DNA of 64,000 nt from Chitinophagaceae bacterium. GTDB lineage: Bacteria; Bacteroidota; Bacteroidia; Chitinophagales; Chitinophagaceae. Where the stretch lies: contig JAEUVJ010000006.1 of the NCBI GenBank assembly GCA_016787085.1, forward strand, positions 1 through 64,000, given 5' to 3'. The position numbers and the translations under genes are program-made. This document shows, in pieces, positions 41,822-51,558 of the stretch; within the stretch, counting starts at the first letter, position 1, and every line of letters begins with the position of its first letter. Under the pieces are notes generated by a model. It did not search any database and was not told where the DNA came from. It saw only the letters and a program-made list of their open reading frames with translations.

Positions 41822-44800
41822 ATGACAAGAATCTTAAAAAAAATGGCAACAGGTATCCTGGTACTGCTTGCCTGTTTTTCCTTTGATCAATTGTATGCCC
41901 AGAACCGGACAATCACCGGAACCGTTACTTCTTCAGAAGGGAACCAGCCGTTAGCGGGTGCGACAGTGACAGTAAAAGGAACAAAAACTTCTGCTGTTAC
42001 AAACGACCAGGGCCAGTTCACAATCTCTGTGCCTGGTAATGCGGCAACATTAGTGATCAGCAATGTCGGTTATGTGCCTTCAGAAGTTTCGATCGGTGGT
42101 AAGTCATCTGTGACGGTGCAACTTATAGCCGAGATCAAAACAGAAGAAGATGTGGTAGTGATCGGCTATTCTACCATTAAAAGAAAAGATCTTACCGGCT
42201 CTGTTTCTTCTTTGCCGGCTAAACAATTAAAAGATGTTCCGCTGTCTTCTACAGCTGAAGCATTGCAGGGAAGACTGGCGGGTGTTCAGTTGAATGTGAC
42301 CGAAGGAGCGCCTGGTGCAGATATAATAGTCAGGGTGAGAGGCGGCGGCTCTATTACACAGGATAACTCTCCTTTATATATCGTTGACGGGGTACAGGTT
42401 GAAAATGCGTTAGCCGTTATTGCTCCGCAGGATATTGCGACGATAGATGTATTAAAAGATGCTTCTACTACTGCGATATACGGAGCCAGGGCTGCGAATG
42501 GTGTTGTGATCATCACTACTAAAACCGGAAAACCCGGAAAAACACTGATTACATATAGTGGTCAGTTTGGTTCACGCAAACTGCCGCAGACCATGGACGT
42601 AATGAGTCCCTATGATTTTGTACTATGGCAGTATGAAAGAAGCCGCAGCAGTGCTACTGATAGTTCCAGCTTTGCGCAAACATACGGGACTACCTGGGAT
42701 ACATTGGCCAATTACAAGAACGTACCAATGATCAACTGGCAGGATGAGGTGTTTGGCAGAAGAGCCAAATACCAGAACCATAATGTATCGGTGAATGGCG
42801 GCAGCCAGACCACCAGCTTTAACCTGAGCCTTACTTCCAACCGGGAAGAAGGAATACAGATCGAATCCGGTTTTGAAAGGAATATGGTGAACTTCAAACT
42901 GGATCATAAGGTTTCTGATAAAGTGAAGGTGGGTATGACCGCCCGTTATCTCGATCAGGAGATCCAGGGTATCGGCACGACCAATAGCGGTACACGTACC
43001 ACTAACCGTCTTCGCCACGCCATCAACTACAGGCCTTTTGAACTGGAAAGACCTGGTTTTGGAATTGATGACTTTGATGAGGCCTATTACCTTGCATCAG
43101 CCGGCGCTACCAACCCGGTATTGCTCACCCGTGCTGAATACAGGAGACAATACACGAAGGCCACTTACTTTACTGGCTATGTCAATTATAATATTGTAAG
43201 GAACCTGGTGTTCCGTTCTACCATCGGATATGATAATGCCAATATCAGGTCTGATCTGTTTTATGGCAAGATCACCGGTACTGCCCGCAATTTTGCCTCA
43301 TTGCCGGTAGCTTCTATCGGGCAGCAGAATAATAACCAGATCACGAACTCCAACACCCTGCAGTATACGCTGACTAATTTCAAGGAGCATCATGATATTT
43401 CCGTGCTGGTTGGGCAGGAAGTAGTGGATTATCGTTCTAAACAAAATGCGTTTGAGACCCGCTATTTCCCGGCTGATATCACGGCTGAAAAAGCGTTGGC
43501 CAACATGGGTCTTGGATCTGCCCCGTCAGGTTCGGCGCAACCTTTACCGACTTCATTTGAAGAGCCGCAGGCGAGATTGTTCTCCCTGTTTGGCAGAGCT
43601 ACCTATGCGTATGATGATAAATATCTCGCCAGTTTCAACCTGAGAGCAGACCGTTCTTCTAAATTCAGCGCTTCCAATGGTACGCTGGTGTTCCCTTCCG
43701 GCTCTGTAGCCTGGAGGTTCTCCAAAGAGAAATTCATGGATAATGTATCCTGGCTGAATGATGGTAAGATCAGGTTTGGCTATGGCGCTGCGGGTAATAA
43801 CAGGATAGGCAACTTACTATACCTGCAATTATATGGAGTAACAGGCCAGTATGCATTCAACCATTCTATATTGCCAGGGCTTTCCCCGACAGCATTGGCC
43901 AATCCAGGTCTGCGGTGGGAAAAAAATACCAGCCAGAATATCGGTCTTGACCTTTCTATGTTTAAAAACAGGGTACAGTTTACGGTAGATGCATATAAGA
44001 ATAAGGCCAATGACCTGTTGCTGGCCGTAGCTATACCACCTACAACAGGATATACGTCGCAGATACAAAACATCGGCTCTACTTCCAACAGGGGACTAGA
44101 GTTCCAGGTGAATACTATTCCCATCCAGAAAAAGGACCTGACCTGGACATCGAACTTTAATATCTCTTTTAACAAGAACAAAGTAGAAAGCCTGGGAGGC
44201 ATCCAGTCACAGACACGTAACTCAGGCTGGCAGGGTAGCGATGGTGTGGATGATTACATTGTAAAAGTAGGTTCGCCTGTTGGATTGATGTATGGTTTTG
44301 TTACTGACGGATTTTATAAGATCGAAGATTTTGATTATAACGCCACTACGCAGACCTATACGTTGAAAACAGGTATTGCCGCCAATGGCGTATATGGCAC
44401 AGCCCAGCCCGGTATGTTGAAATGGAAAGACCTGGATGGGGATGGAGCCATTACTGCTGACAAGGACAGGACAATTATCGGTAATGCCAATCCTGATTTC
44501 ACCGGTGGCTGGTTCAATGAAGTACGGTATATGAACTTTGACCTGAGCGTATTCGTGAATTTTGTAGTGGGGAATGATATTTACAATGCCAATAAACTGG
44601 AATGGACCGATGGAGCGTTTTCCAACCTGAATATGCTGGATATTATGAAAAACAGGTGGACCAACGTCAATGCACAGGGACAGGTAGTGAGAGATCCGGT
44701 AGAACTGGCCAAGCTGAATGAGAATGCGCAGATATGGTCGCCGGTACGTGTGCAGCGCTGGTGGCTGCATTCATGGGCGGTAGAAGATGGTTCATACCTT

Positions 44801-45034
44801 CGTATCAACAACCTGACACTTGGTTATACGTTACCAGCCAAAGTGCTCAATAAATTCAAGATCTCGACATTCCGGGTATTCGCCACGATCAATAACCTGG
44901 CTACTATCACTAATTATAGCGGATATGATCCGGATGTTACCGCCAGGAGAAGCGACCCGTTGACACCCGGTGTTGATTTTGCTGCTTATCCGAGGTCAAG
45001 GACATGGGCATTTGGTTTAAATGTTTCTTTTTAA
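41822..45034 (+). CDS. susC: SusC/RagA-type TonB-dependent outer-membrane transporter
   Basis: This 1070-residue protein has a signal peptide ending at YAQ (residue 27), a carboxypeptidase regulatory-like domain (about 29-105: 'RTITGTVTSSEGNQPLAGATVTVKG'), a TonB box-like stretch 'EEDVVVIGYSTIKRKDLTGSVSS', a plug domain ('VRGGGSITQDNSPLYIVDGV') and a barrel ending in Phe ('FGLNVSF'). With the SusD next door it should import oligogalacturonides or other pectin pieces. It heads the first pectin operon, controlled by the LacI site 370 bp upstream. Confidence 0.95.
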   Translation: MTRILKKMATGILVLLACFSFDQLYAQNRTITGTVTSSEGNQPLAGATVTVKGTKTSAVTNDQGQFTISVPGNAATLVISNVGYVPSEVSIGGKSSVTVQLIAEIKTEEDVVVIGYSTIKRKDLTGSVSSLPAKQLKDVPLSSTAEALQGRLAGVQLNVTEGAPGADIIVRVRGGGSITQDNSPLYIVDGVQVENALAVIAPQDIATIDVLKDASTTAIYGARAANGVVIITTKTGKPGKTLITYSGQFGSRKLPQTMDVMSPYDFVLWQYERSRSSATDSSSFAQTYGTTWDTLANYKNVPMINWQDEVFGRRAKYQNHNVSVNGGSQTTSFNLSLTSNREEGIQIESGFERNMVNFKLDHKVSDKVKVGMTARYLDQEIQGIGTTNSGTRTTNRLRHAINYRPFELERPGFGIDDFDEAYYLASAGATNPVLLTRAEYRRQYTKATYFTGYVNYNIVRNLVFRSTIGYDNANIRSDLFYGKITGTARNFASLPVASIGQQNNNQITNSNTLQYTLTNFKEHHDISVLVGQEVVDYRSKQNAFETRYFPADITAEKALANMGLGSAPSGSAQPLPTSFEEPQARLFSLFGRATYAYDDKYLASFNLRADRSSKFSASNGTLVFPSGSVAWRFSKEKFMDNVSWLNDGKIRFGYGAAGNNRIGNLLYLQLYGVTGQYAFNHSILPGLSPTALANPGLRWEKNTSQNIGLDLSMFKNRVQFTVDAYKNKANDLLLAVAIPPTTGYTSQIQNIGSTSNRGLEFQVNTIPIQKKDLTWTSNFNISFNKNKVESLGGIQSQTRNSGWQGSDGVDDYIVKVGSPVGLMYGFVTDGFYKIEDFDYNATTQTYTLKTGIAANGVYGTAQPGMLKWKDLDGDGAITADKDRTIIGNANPDFTGGWFNEVRYMNFDLSVFVNFVVGNDIYNANKLEWTDGAFSNLNMLDIMKNRWTNVNAQGQVVRDPVELAKLNENAQIWSPVRVQRWWLHSWAVEDGSYLRINNLTLGYTLPAKVLNKFKISTFRVFATINNLATITNYSGYDPDVTARRSDPLTPGVDFAAYPRSRTWAFGLNVSF

Positions 45035-45053
45035 TCTCTAAAACGATTGTAGT

Positions 45054-46892
45054 ATGAAAAATAAAATTTATCAAACTATAGCCGCTACAGTACTGGTGAT
45101 CGTATTGCTGTCAGCCATTGGCTGTAAAAAATATACCGAGGTGTCACCCAGGTCGCAGTACAGTGTTGACCAGGCTTTTTCAGACGTATCCAATGCATAT
45201 AATGCATTGATCGGTGTGTATGATGAACTACAGGGGGATAACGGATACGGTATCCGCATCAGTATGTATTATCCATATGATTCGGATGAGGGTATTGTGA
45301 GTGGCAATATAGATAACGGGAGAAGAGGTGTTGGCCGTTACCAGTTATTACTCACCAATGCAGAACTGACCAATCCCATACGCCAGCTTTATCGCGGAGT
45401 GGAGAAGGCTAATCTTTGTATCGAACAGATACCTTTAATGGCCCAGTATGATGGAGGTACTGATGCAGAAAAAAAAGAACTGAGACGTTTGCATGGAGAG
45501 GCATTAACATTAAGGGCACAATTCCTTTTTCAACTGATCCTGAACTGGGGCGATGTGCCGGCGCCTTTTACTCCGGCTTATAAACAACCGAATTTGTTCA
45601 TACCCAGATCCGACAGGGATTCCACGTATGATAAAATACTGGCCGACCTGGCTTTAGCAAAAACATTGCTTCCCTGGAGGCTGGAAGTACCAAGAAATGA
45701 GCGGCTCACCAAAGCGGTAGCGATGGCGCTGCGGGCCAGGATCGCTTTGTTCCGCGGTGGATATTCATTAAGAGGTGTGGGATCTGCACTCGGCACAATG
45801 GAGCGCCGGGCAGATTACCTTAACTATTATACTATTGCCAGGGACGAATGCACAGAGCTAATGGCAAACAGAACCCAGCATGATCTCAATCCCAGTTATG
45901 AGAATATCTGGAGAAGCGTGACTTCTTTTATCTATGATCCAAGAGCAGAAATAATTTTTGAAGTAGGCGCCGGTGGCGGTAATGGTAACAGTGATAGCCG
46001 TATGGGTAATTATGATGGACCTAATCTAAGCAATGCATCCCGCTATGGCGCCGGTGGCGGCGGTATTGTGATGCTGCCTAATTATTATTATGCTTTTGAT
46101 TCGGTAGATACGAGACGTGATGTCACGCTTACGCATTACCAGGTTACATCGGCTACCAATATCAAGAGCCAACGACGCCTCGGGGAGTTGAATACAGGGA
46201 AATACCGCCGTGACTGGAGAGTTCCGCTGTTACCCGGTACCGTATTGAATGTGGGATATAACTGGTGTATGATACGTTTTGCAGATGTACTGCTGATGTA
46301 TGCCGAAGCTGTGAACGAGATCAACAACGGACCTACCGCACAGGCTATCTCCGCTTTTGAAGAAGTAAGGAGAAGGGCCTATGCAGGTAATACAGGACTG
46401 ATTGGCACTACGCCCACTGATAAAGCAGGTTTCTTCAATGCTATTGTCAATGAAAGATACCTCGAGTTTGGGCATGAAGGGATTCGTAAGTATGACCTGC
46501 TCCGCTGGAATTTATTAGCGACAAAACTGGCGGAGACCCGTACAAAGATCCAGCAGATACGTGACAGGGTAGCCCCCTATACTAATGTGCCGCAATATAT
46601 CTATTGGAGAAATAACGGGGAAGAGATACAGTATTATGCCGGTGTAGGAGCGCCTGCCAATGCGCAGCCGTTCTGGAGACCGACACAGGTACCTTCTCCT
46701 ACTACGGGATGGACAAGGGTGGATTGGGCGCAACACCTGAATGCTAACGCCATTGATAATGGTACCGGCAGCAGGCCTTTATGGCAAGGGCTGGCATTCT
46801 TTTTCGTACCGGGTAAGAGCGAACTCTATCCGTTTGATGCGGCAATGATCGCCAGTTACCAGGGGCAATTGCAACAGAACCCCGGGTATTGA
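45054..46892 (+). CDS. susD: SusD/RagB-type glycan-binding lipoprotein
   Basis: This 612-residue lipoprotein has a signal with lipobox SAIGC (Cys24). The SusD fold shows in 'FSDVSNAYNALIGVYDEL', the TPR-like 'LHGEALTLRAQFLFQLILNWGDVP' and the C-terminal 'EVRRRAYAGNTGL' and 'NERYLEFGHEGIRKYDLLRWNLL'. It forms the lid of the SusC transporter and binds the glycan at the cell surface. It follows susC by 19 bp. Confidence 0.95.
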   Translation: MKNKIYQTIAATVLVIVLLSAIGCKKYTEVSPRSQYSVDQAFSDVSNAYNALIGVYDELQGDNGYGIRISMYYPYDSDEGIVSGNIDNGRRGVGRYQLLLTNAELTNPIRQLYRGVEKANLCIEQIPLMAQYDGGTDAEKKELRRLHGEALTLRAQFLFQLILNWGDVPAPFTPAYKQPNLFIPRSDRDSTYDKILADLALAKTLLPWRLEVPRNERLTKAVAMALRARIALFRGGYSLRGVGSALGTMERRADYLNYYTIARDECTELMANRTQHDLNPSYENIWRSVTSFIYDPRAEIIFEVGAGGGNGNSDSRMGNYDGPNLSNASRYGAGGGGIVMLPNYYYAFDSVDTRRDVTLTHYQVTSATNIKSQRRLGELNTGKYRRDWRVPLLPGTVLNVGYNWCMIRFADVLLMYAEAVNEINNGPTAQAISAFEEVRRRAYAGNTGLIGTTPTDKAGFFNAIVNERYLEFGHEGIRKYDLLRWNLLATKLAETRTKIQQIRDRVAPYTNVPQYIYWRNNGEEIQYYAGVGAPANAQPFWRPTQVPSPTTGWTRVDWAQHLNANAIDNGTGSRPLWQGLAFFFVPGKSELYPFDAAMIASYQGQLQQNPGY

Positions 46893-46910
46893 TCAGAATT
46901 TTTTTATTGT

Positions 46911-46964
46911 AAGGCTGCTTGTCCGTTTGCTTCGTTTCCGGAGGCAATGAAGGAAAGCAGCCTT
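46911..46964. terminator. Long-loop hairpin between susD and the pectate lyase gene
   Basis: AAGGCTGCTT and AAGCAGCCTT form a 10-bp stem around a 34-nt loop, 18 bp past the susD stop. The poor T-tract (TTATTCTT) suggests partial termination or an RNA end that protects susCD mRNA. Confidence 0.45.
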
Positions 46965-46995
46965 ATTCTTAACAGTATCGTCTGTTTGTTTAATA

Positions 46996-48429
46996 ATGAA
47001 TATGAACCAGGTAAAGGGTTGGATAATTTCGCTATCAATGACAGGAACATTATTGTCCTGCCAGGCGCAGAACAGATCATTACAGTCAGCTATTATTGAT
47101 GAAAGGCCAGTTGCTTTCCCGGGTGCAGAGGGATTTGGTAAATACACCACAGGCGGCAGGGGTGGTAAAGTTTATATTGTAACCAACTTAAATAATGAAG
47201 GCCCGGGCAGTTTCAGGGAAGCGGCAGAAGCAAAGGAAACCCGGATTATTGTATTTGCTGTTTCCGGTACGATCCATCTTGACAGGTCTGTGATCATAAA
47301 AGGAAATGCCACTATAGCCGGGCATACAGCCCCCGGCGATGGTATTTGCATAGCTGATAAATCCGTTGGACTGGGAGGAGATAATATCATTATCCGTTAT
47401 ATGCGTTTTCGTCTGGGCGACAGGTTGCAACGCCAGCGGGGTATGGTGGACGGCAGCGGCAGCGAAGATGCCTTCAGCGGCAGCGGCAAAAAGCATATTA
47501 TCATTGACCATTGCACCTTTAGCTGGAGCAATGACGAATGTCTTTCTGTCTATAACGGGGACAGTACCACCCTGCAATGGAATATCATCGCCGAACCACT
47601 GAATTACTCCTATCATTTTGAGGAAGGCGATAAAGACTGGGAGCGTCATGGATATGGTGGTATATGGGGTGGCAGACATTTATCGGCGCACCATAATCTA
47701 TTTGCCCATTGTAATAATCGCAATCCGAGGTTCAACGGGATCCGCCAGGTAAAAGAAGAATTAGTGGATTACTGCAACAATGTGATCTACAACTGGGGTG
47801 GCAACAATATCTACGCAGGGGAAGGAGGCAATTACAACCTCAGCAATAACTATTTTAAATATGGCCCTTCAACCAATAAAAGCGTCCGTTATCGTATTGT
47901 GAGTCCCGGCAGAACGGATGTGATCCCTTTTGGCAAATGGTATGTTGACGGAAATTATGTAGATGAAGCAAAGGATGTTTCCAAAAATAACTGGCTGGGC
48001 ATTCACATGGGAAACGGCGGCACGGAAGAAGATAAGCGCAATGCCGTCATCAGCAAACCGCATCCTGCACTTTTGATCAGTATGCAGACAGCCGAAGAGG
48101 CATTTGAATCGGTAATGAAATATGCAGGAGCAAGTTTCAGAAGAGATACGCTGGATGAACGTATCATCCATAACGTACGGAAGAGAACAGGAAGCATTAT
48201 TGATGTACAGGGAGGGTATCCGCATCACTCACCTTTTGAAATGACCGTGAATGCATGGCCCGCTTTACGTACGCTGCCCGCTCCTGTAGATAGTGATAAA
48301 GACGGCATGCCGGATGAATGGGAGAAAAAGAACGGGTTGGATCTGTCAGACCCTTCCGATGCATCAAAGCTATCGTTGGATAAACAGTATACTAATATCG
48401 AAATGTATATTAACTCCCTGGTAAAATGA
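46996..48429 (+). CDS. Pectate lyase, PL1 family
   Basis: This 477-residue enzyme has a lipoprotein signal (lipobox LLSC, Cys22). The PL1 beta-helix starts at 'VAFPGAEGFGKYTTGGRGGKVYIVTNL' and continues with 'GTIHLDRSVIIKGNATIAGHTAPGDG', 'HIIIDHCTFSWSNDE' and 'HHNLFAHCNNRNPRFNG'. It should cut polygalacturonate by beta-elimination with Ca. The C-terminus 'DSDKDGMPDEWEKKNGLDLSDPSDASKL' is a Ca-binding type-3-like repeat. Its stop overlaps the next ATG (ATGA). Confidence 0.92.
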   Translation: MNMNQVKGWIISLSMTGTLLSCQAQNRSLQSAIIDERPVAFPGAEGFGKYTTGGRGGKVYIVTNLNNEGPGSFREAAEAKETRIIVFAVSGTIHLDRSVIIKGNATIAGHTAPGDGICIADKSVGLGGDNIIIRYMRFRLGDRLQRQRGMVDGSGSEDAFSGSGKKHIIIDHCTFSWSNDECLSVYNGDSTTLQWNIIAEPLNYSYHFEEGDKDWERHGYGGIWGGRHLSAHHNLFAHCNNRNPRFNGIRQVKEELVDYCNNVIYNWGGNNIYAGEGGNYNLSNNYFKYGPSTNKSVRYRIVSPGRTDVIPFGKWYVDGNYVDEAKDVSKNNWLGIHMGNGGTEEDKRNAVISKPHPALLISMQTAEEAFESVMKYAGASFRRDTLDERIIHNVRKRTGSIIDVQGGYPHHSPFEMTVNAWPALRTLPAPVDSDKDGMPDEWEKKNGLDLSDPSDASKLSLDKQYTNIEMYINSLVK

Positions 48430-49175
48430 GAAAAGCAATTTTATTGATACCAGCCTTATTGCTCCTTGCATTTTCATGGCCGGAGAAAAAGAAAATAAAA
48501 ATATTCATTGCAGGTGATTCTACGGCCAGTATAAAAGACACCAGGGCCCATCCCGAAACAGGTTGGGGAATGCCTTTTGTGTATTTCTGGGACTCTACCG
48601 TAAAGGTGGTGAACAGGGCGAAGAACGGAAGAAGCACCAGGTCATTCATGCAGGAAGGTTTGTGGAAATCCATTACCGACGAGGCTGGTGAAGGCGACTA
48701 TGTACTCATCCAGTTCGGTCATAATGATGAAGTACCGACCAAAAAAACATATACCACGGAAGAGGAGTTCCGCGGCAACCTGGCAAAGTATATTGCGGAA
48801 ACAAGAAATAAGAAAGCGATACCCGTTCTCATTACCCCTGTGGCAAGAAGGAAATTTGATTCCACCGGTCATATAATCGGAACACATGATGTGTATTCAC
48901 AGATCGTAAGGGATGTGGCGGCAAAAGAAAAAACAGTATTGATTGACCTGGACAGGAAAAGCCAGGCTTTGTACCAGCAATTTGGTGTGGAGTATTCAAA
49001 ACTGTTATTCCTCCAATTAAAGCCGGGAGAGCATCCTAATCACCCAGATGGTAAGGATGATAACACTCATTTTAGTGAATTGGGCGGAAGATTGATAGCG
49101 CAGATCGTTTTAAAAGAAATAAAGGAACTCATCCCGGATTTAGCGGAAAGAGTGTACGCACCCGTAAAGAAATAA
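48426..49175 (+). CDS. Rhamnogalacturonan acetylesterase-type SGNH hydrolase (CE12)
   Basis: This 249-residue exported esterase has block I 'FIAGDSTAS' with the nucleophile Ser, block III 'IQFGHNDE' and block V 'DDNTHFSELGG' with the catalytic Asp and His. It lines up with CE12 rhamnogalacturonan acetylesterases, which remove acetyl groups from pectin so that lyases can act. The ATG overlaps the stop of the pectate lyase gene. Confidence 0.9.
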   Translation: MRKAILLIPALLLLAFSWPEKKKIKIFIAGDSTASIKDTRAHPETGWGMPFVYFWDSTVKVVNRAKNGRSTRSFMQEGLWKSITDEAGEGDYVLIQFGHNDEVPTKKTYTTEEEFRGNLAKYIAETRNKKAIPVLITPVARRKFDSTGHIIGTHDVYSQIVRDVAAKEKTVLIDLDRKSQALYQQFGVEYSKLLFLQLKPGEHPNHPDGKDDNTHFSELGGRLIAQIVLKEIKELIPDLAERVYAPVKK

Positions 49176-49191
49176 TTATTGTTATTAATAA

Positions 49192-50232
49192 ATGCCAACC
49201 CGGATGAGAAGATCACTTACGGTTTTATTTTATCTCCTGGTAGCGGCGCCCGGTTTACTGGCACAAACGGGTAATGCGCAGCAGTATAAGTATGTATTTA
49301 CGGTAGCCAAAGACGGCACCGGGGATTATAAATATATACAGGATGCCATTGATGCCATGCGGGTCTTTCCATTAGCGTCGATCACTTTGTACATAAAGAA
49401 CGGGGTCTACAATGAAAAGATCGAATTGCCCGCAAATAATACCGATGTAACTTTTATCGGGGAAAGCGTAGAGAAAACGATCATCACCTTCAACGATTAT
49501 TCGGGAAGAGGCAAGCTGAATACGTTCACGTCTTACACGGCAAAGATCTCCGGCAACCGTTTTGTAGCGGAGAATATCACGTTTGCCAATTCTGCCGGGC
49601 CGGTTGGCCAGGCGCTGGCGCTGTATGTTGATGCAGATAAAGCGGTATTTAAGAACTGCCGTTTCCTTGGCCACCAGGATACGATCTATACAGGTGGTGA
49701 AACAGCAAGACAGTATTTTGTCAATTGTTACATTGAAGGGACCACCGATTATATTTTTGGCCCGGCTACGACCGTTTTTCAAAACTGTACGATACGTTCC
49801 AAATCGAACTCATTCATTACGGCTGCCAGTACCACCCAGGGAAAAAAATACGGGTATGTATTTCTTGATTGTAAGATACTGGCTGACTCCAATGTCACTA
49901 AACTATATTTGGGCAGACCCTGGCGGGCTTATGCAAAAACAGTTTTTGCCCGCTGTGAACTGCCCAAAGTAATCGCACCGGAAGGTTGGAATAACTGGGG
50001 CAATGCGGAGAATGAGAAAACAGCTTTTTATGCAGAATATAAAAGCATTGGTGAAGGAGCCGATGCAGGTAAAAGAGTAACCTGGTCTAAGCAACTGAAT
50101 GATAAAGAAGCAAAAGATTATACCCTGGAAAATATTTTTGCATCCGCTAACCCGTCAATGCCACGGGAAGCGGATTGGTTCACCCAGATACGGACAAAAC
50201 CATTTGAATGGCCGAAAGAAAACACAAAATGA
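49192..50232 (+). CDS. Pectinesterase, CE8 (first copy)
   Basis: This 346-residue enzyme has a signal peptide ending near LLAQ and the CE8 beta-helix. The catalytic parts are 'GHQDTIYTGG' (first Asp), 'YIEGTTDYIFGPATTVF' (second Asp) and 'LGRPWRAYAKTVF' (Arg). It demethylates homogalacturonan. The start may be Met1 or Met5. The ORF ends within the start of the DUF1593 gene (ATGA). Confidence 0.93.
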   Translation: MPTRMRRSLTVLFYLLVAAPGLLAQTGNAQQYKYVFTVAKDGTGDYKYIQDAIDAMRVFPLASITLYIKNGVYNEKIELPANNTDVTFIGESVEKTIITFNDYSGRGKLNTFTSYTAKISGNRFVAENITFANSAGPVGQALALYVDADKAVFKNCRFLGHQDTIYTGGETARQYFVNCYIEGTTDYIFGPATTVFQNCTIRSKSNSFITAASTTQGKKYGYVFLDCKILADSNVTKLYLGRPWRAYAKTVFARCELPKVIAPEGWNNWGNAENEKTAFYAEYKSIGEGADAGKRVTWSKQLNDKEAKDYTLENIFASANPSMPREADWFTQIRTKPFEWPKENTK

Positions 50233-51545
50233 GCCGGGTATTTAAGACAGTAAATATTTTTAGAAAATTCTTGCTGGGTTGTTTGCCTATGCTGGCTGTC
50301 GCATCGTTGAAAGCACAGAAGCCTGTACCTGTTAAGCCGCGTATTCTTATCAGCACAGATATCGGCGGCACCGATCCTGACGATAATCAATCGATCACCC
50401 ATTTTTTGATGTACAGTCACCTGTTCCAGACAGAAGGACTGGTTTCTTCTCCTTCCTATGGAGCGGGTAATAAAAGTGAATTACTCCGCATGATAGATCT
50501 GTATGAGAAAGATATTCCTATGTTGATGAAGCATCAGAAAGGTTATCCTTCACCCGCTTCATTAAAAGCTGTGTGCAGGCAGGGAAGATTGGGTGCTGCG
50601 CCGTATAAAGGTTATACAACGGCGACTGAGGGTTCAAACTGGATCATCCAATGTGCTAAAAAGAAAAGCAAGCATCTACTTTGGGTTTTGGTCTGGGGTG
50701 GTTTGGATGATGTAGCTCAGGCCTTGCATGATGCCCCGGAAATTCAAACTAAGATCAAAGTGTATTGGATCGGCGGGCCTAATAAGAAATGGAGCGCTAA
50801 TAGCTATGCATATATAGTTGCAAATTTTCCCGGCCTTTGGTTTATTGAGTGCAATAGTTCGTACTATGGTTTCTTTTCGGAAGGCATACCTGACAGCGTA
50901 AGTAACAAAAGTTATTACGACAGGTACATTAAAAGTGCAGGCTATCTGGGTAAGGATTATAAGAATTATTATAAGGGTGCGGTAAAAATGGGCGATACTC
51001 CTTCCTTATTATATATGATGGATGGTGACCCCAACGATCCATTCAAAGAAAGCTGGGGAGGTAGTTTTGAAAAGTTTGATCATAGCCCAAGGATCATCTT
51101 TGATCGCAATACTACACTTGCTGATACAGTAGCAGTATGCTCGGTGGTAGAGTTTCATTTCAAAGGCCCGGTCATCAACATCCCGGCTGATTCATCCTGT
51201 TTTACCATGACTGTCCAGGCTAAGATCGGCGAGCAGAAATGGGCGGGCTTTTATCTCGGTAATGGCGACTATGCAATCAGGTATTGTCCAAAGCAAGCGG
51301 AAACGTTGACATATAAGATCACTTCACCCATTACTGGTTTTAGTGAACAAAGCGGGCAATTGGTAGTGGACAATATTTGGCCCGGCAAAAAAAGGTCAAC
51401 TGACTACACAGTGGGTCCGAACTGGTTTACTGATCGCGGTGACAAAGAGCTTTTTGATGGAAATCTGCAGGGAGGAAAAACAGTATCGAAATGGCGCAAT
51501 GATGTGTTGTTGGATTGGGCAAAGCGCTGGGCATGGTTACAATAG
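50229..51545 (+). CDS. Sde182-like DUF1593 protein (nucleoside hydrolase-like)
   Basis: From the ATG at 50229 the protein has 438 residues: a signal peptide (MSRVFKTVNIFRKFLLGCLP and onward to LKAQ), then the nucleoside hydrolase-like domain 'PRILISTDIGGTDPDDNQS' with the clustered Asp residues of that fold, and a C-terminal beta domain. DUF1593/Sde182 proteins often lie in plant cell wall loci, but the substrate is not known. I rejected the upstream Met at 50208 because the ATG here overlaps the preceding stop (ATGA). Confidence 0.88.
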   Translation: MSRVFKTVNIFRKFLLGCLPMLAVASLKAQKPVPVKPRILISTDIGGTDPDDNQSITHFLMYSHLFQTEGLVSSPSYGAGNKSELLRMIDLYEKDIPMLMKHQKGYPSPASLKAVCRQGRLGAAPYKGYTTATEGSNWIIQCAKKKSKHLLWVLVWGGLDDVAQALHDAPEIQTKIKVYWIGGPNKKWSANSYAYIVANFPGLWFIECNSSYYGFFSEGIPDSVSNKSYYDRYIKSAGYLGKDYKNYYKGAVKMGDTPSLLYMMDGDPNDPFKESWGGSFEKFDHSPRIIFDRNTTLADTVAVCSVVEFHFKGPVINIPADSSCFTMTVQAKIGEQKWAGFYLGNGDYAIRYCPKQAETLTYKITSPITGFSEQSGQLVVDNIWPGKKRSTDYTVGPNWFTDRGDKELFDGNLQGGKTVSKWRNDVLLDWAKRWAWLQ

Positions 51546-51558
51546 AAATAAAATATAA

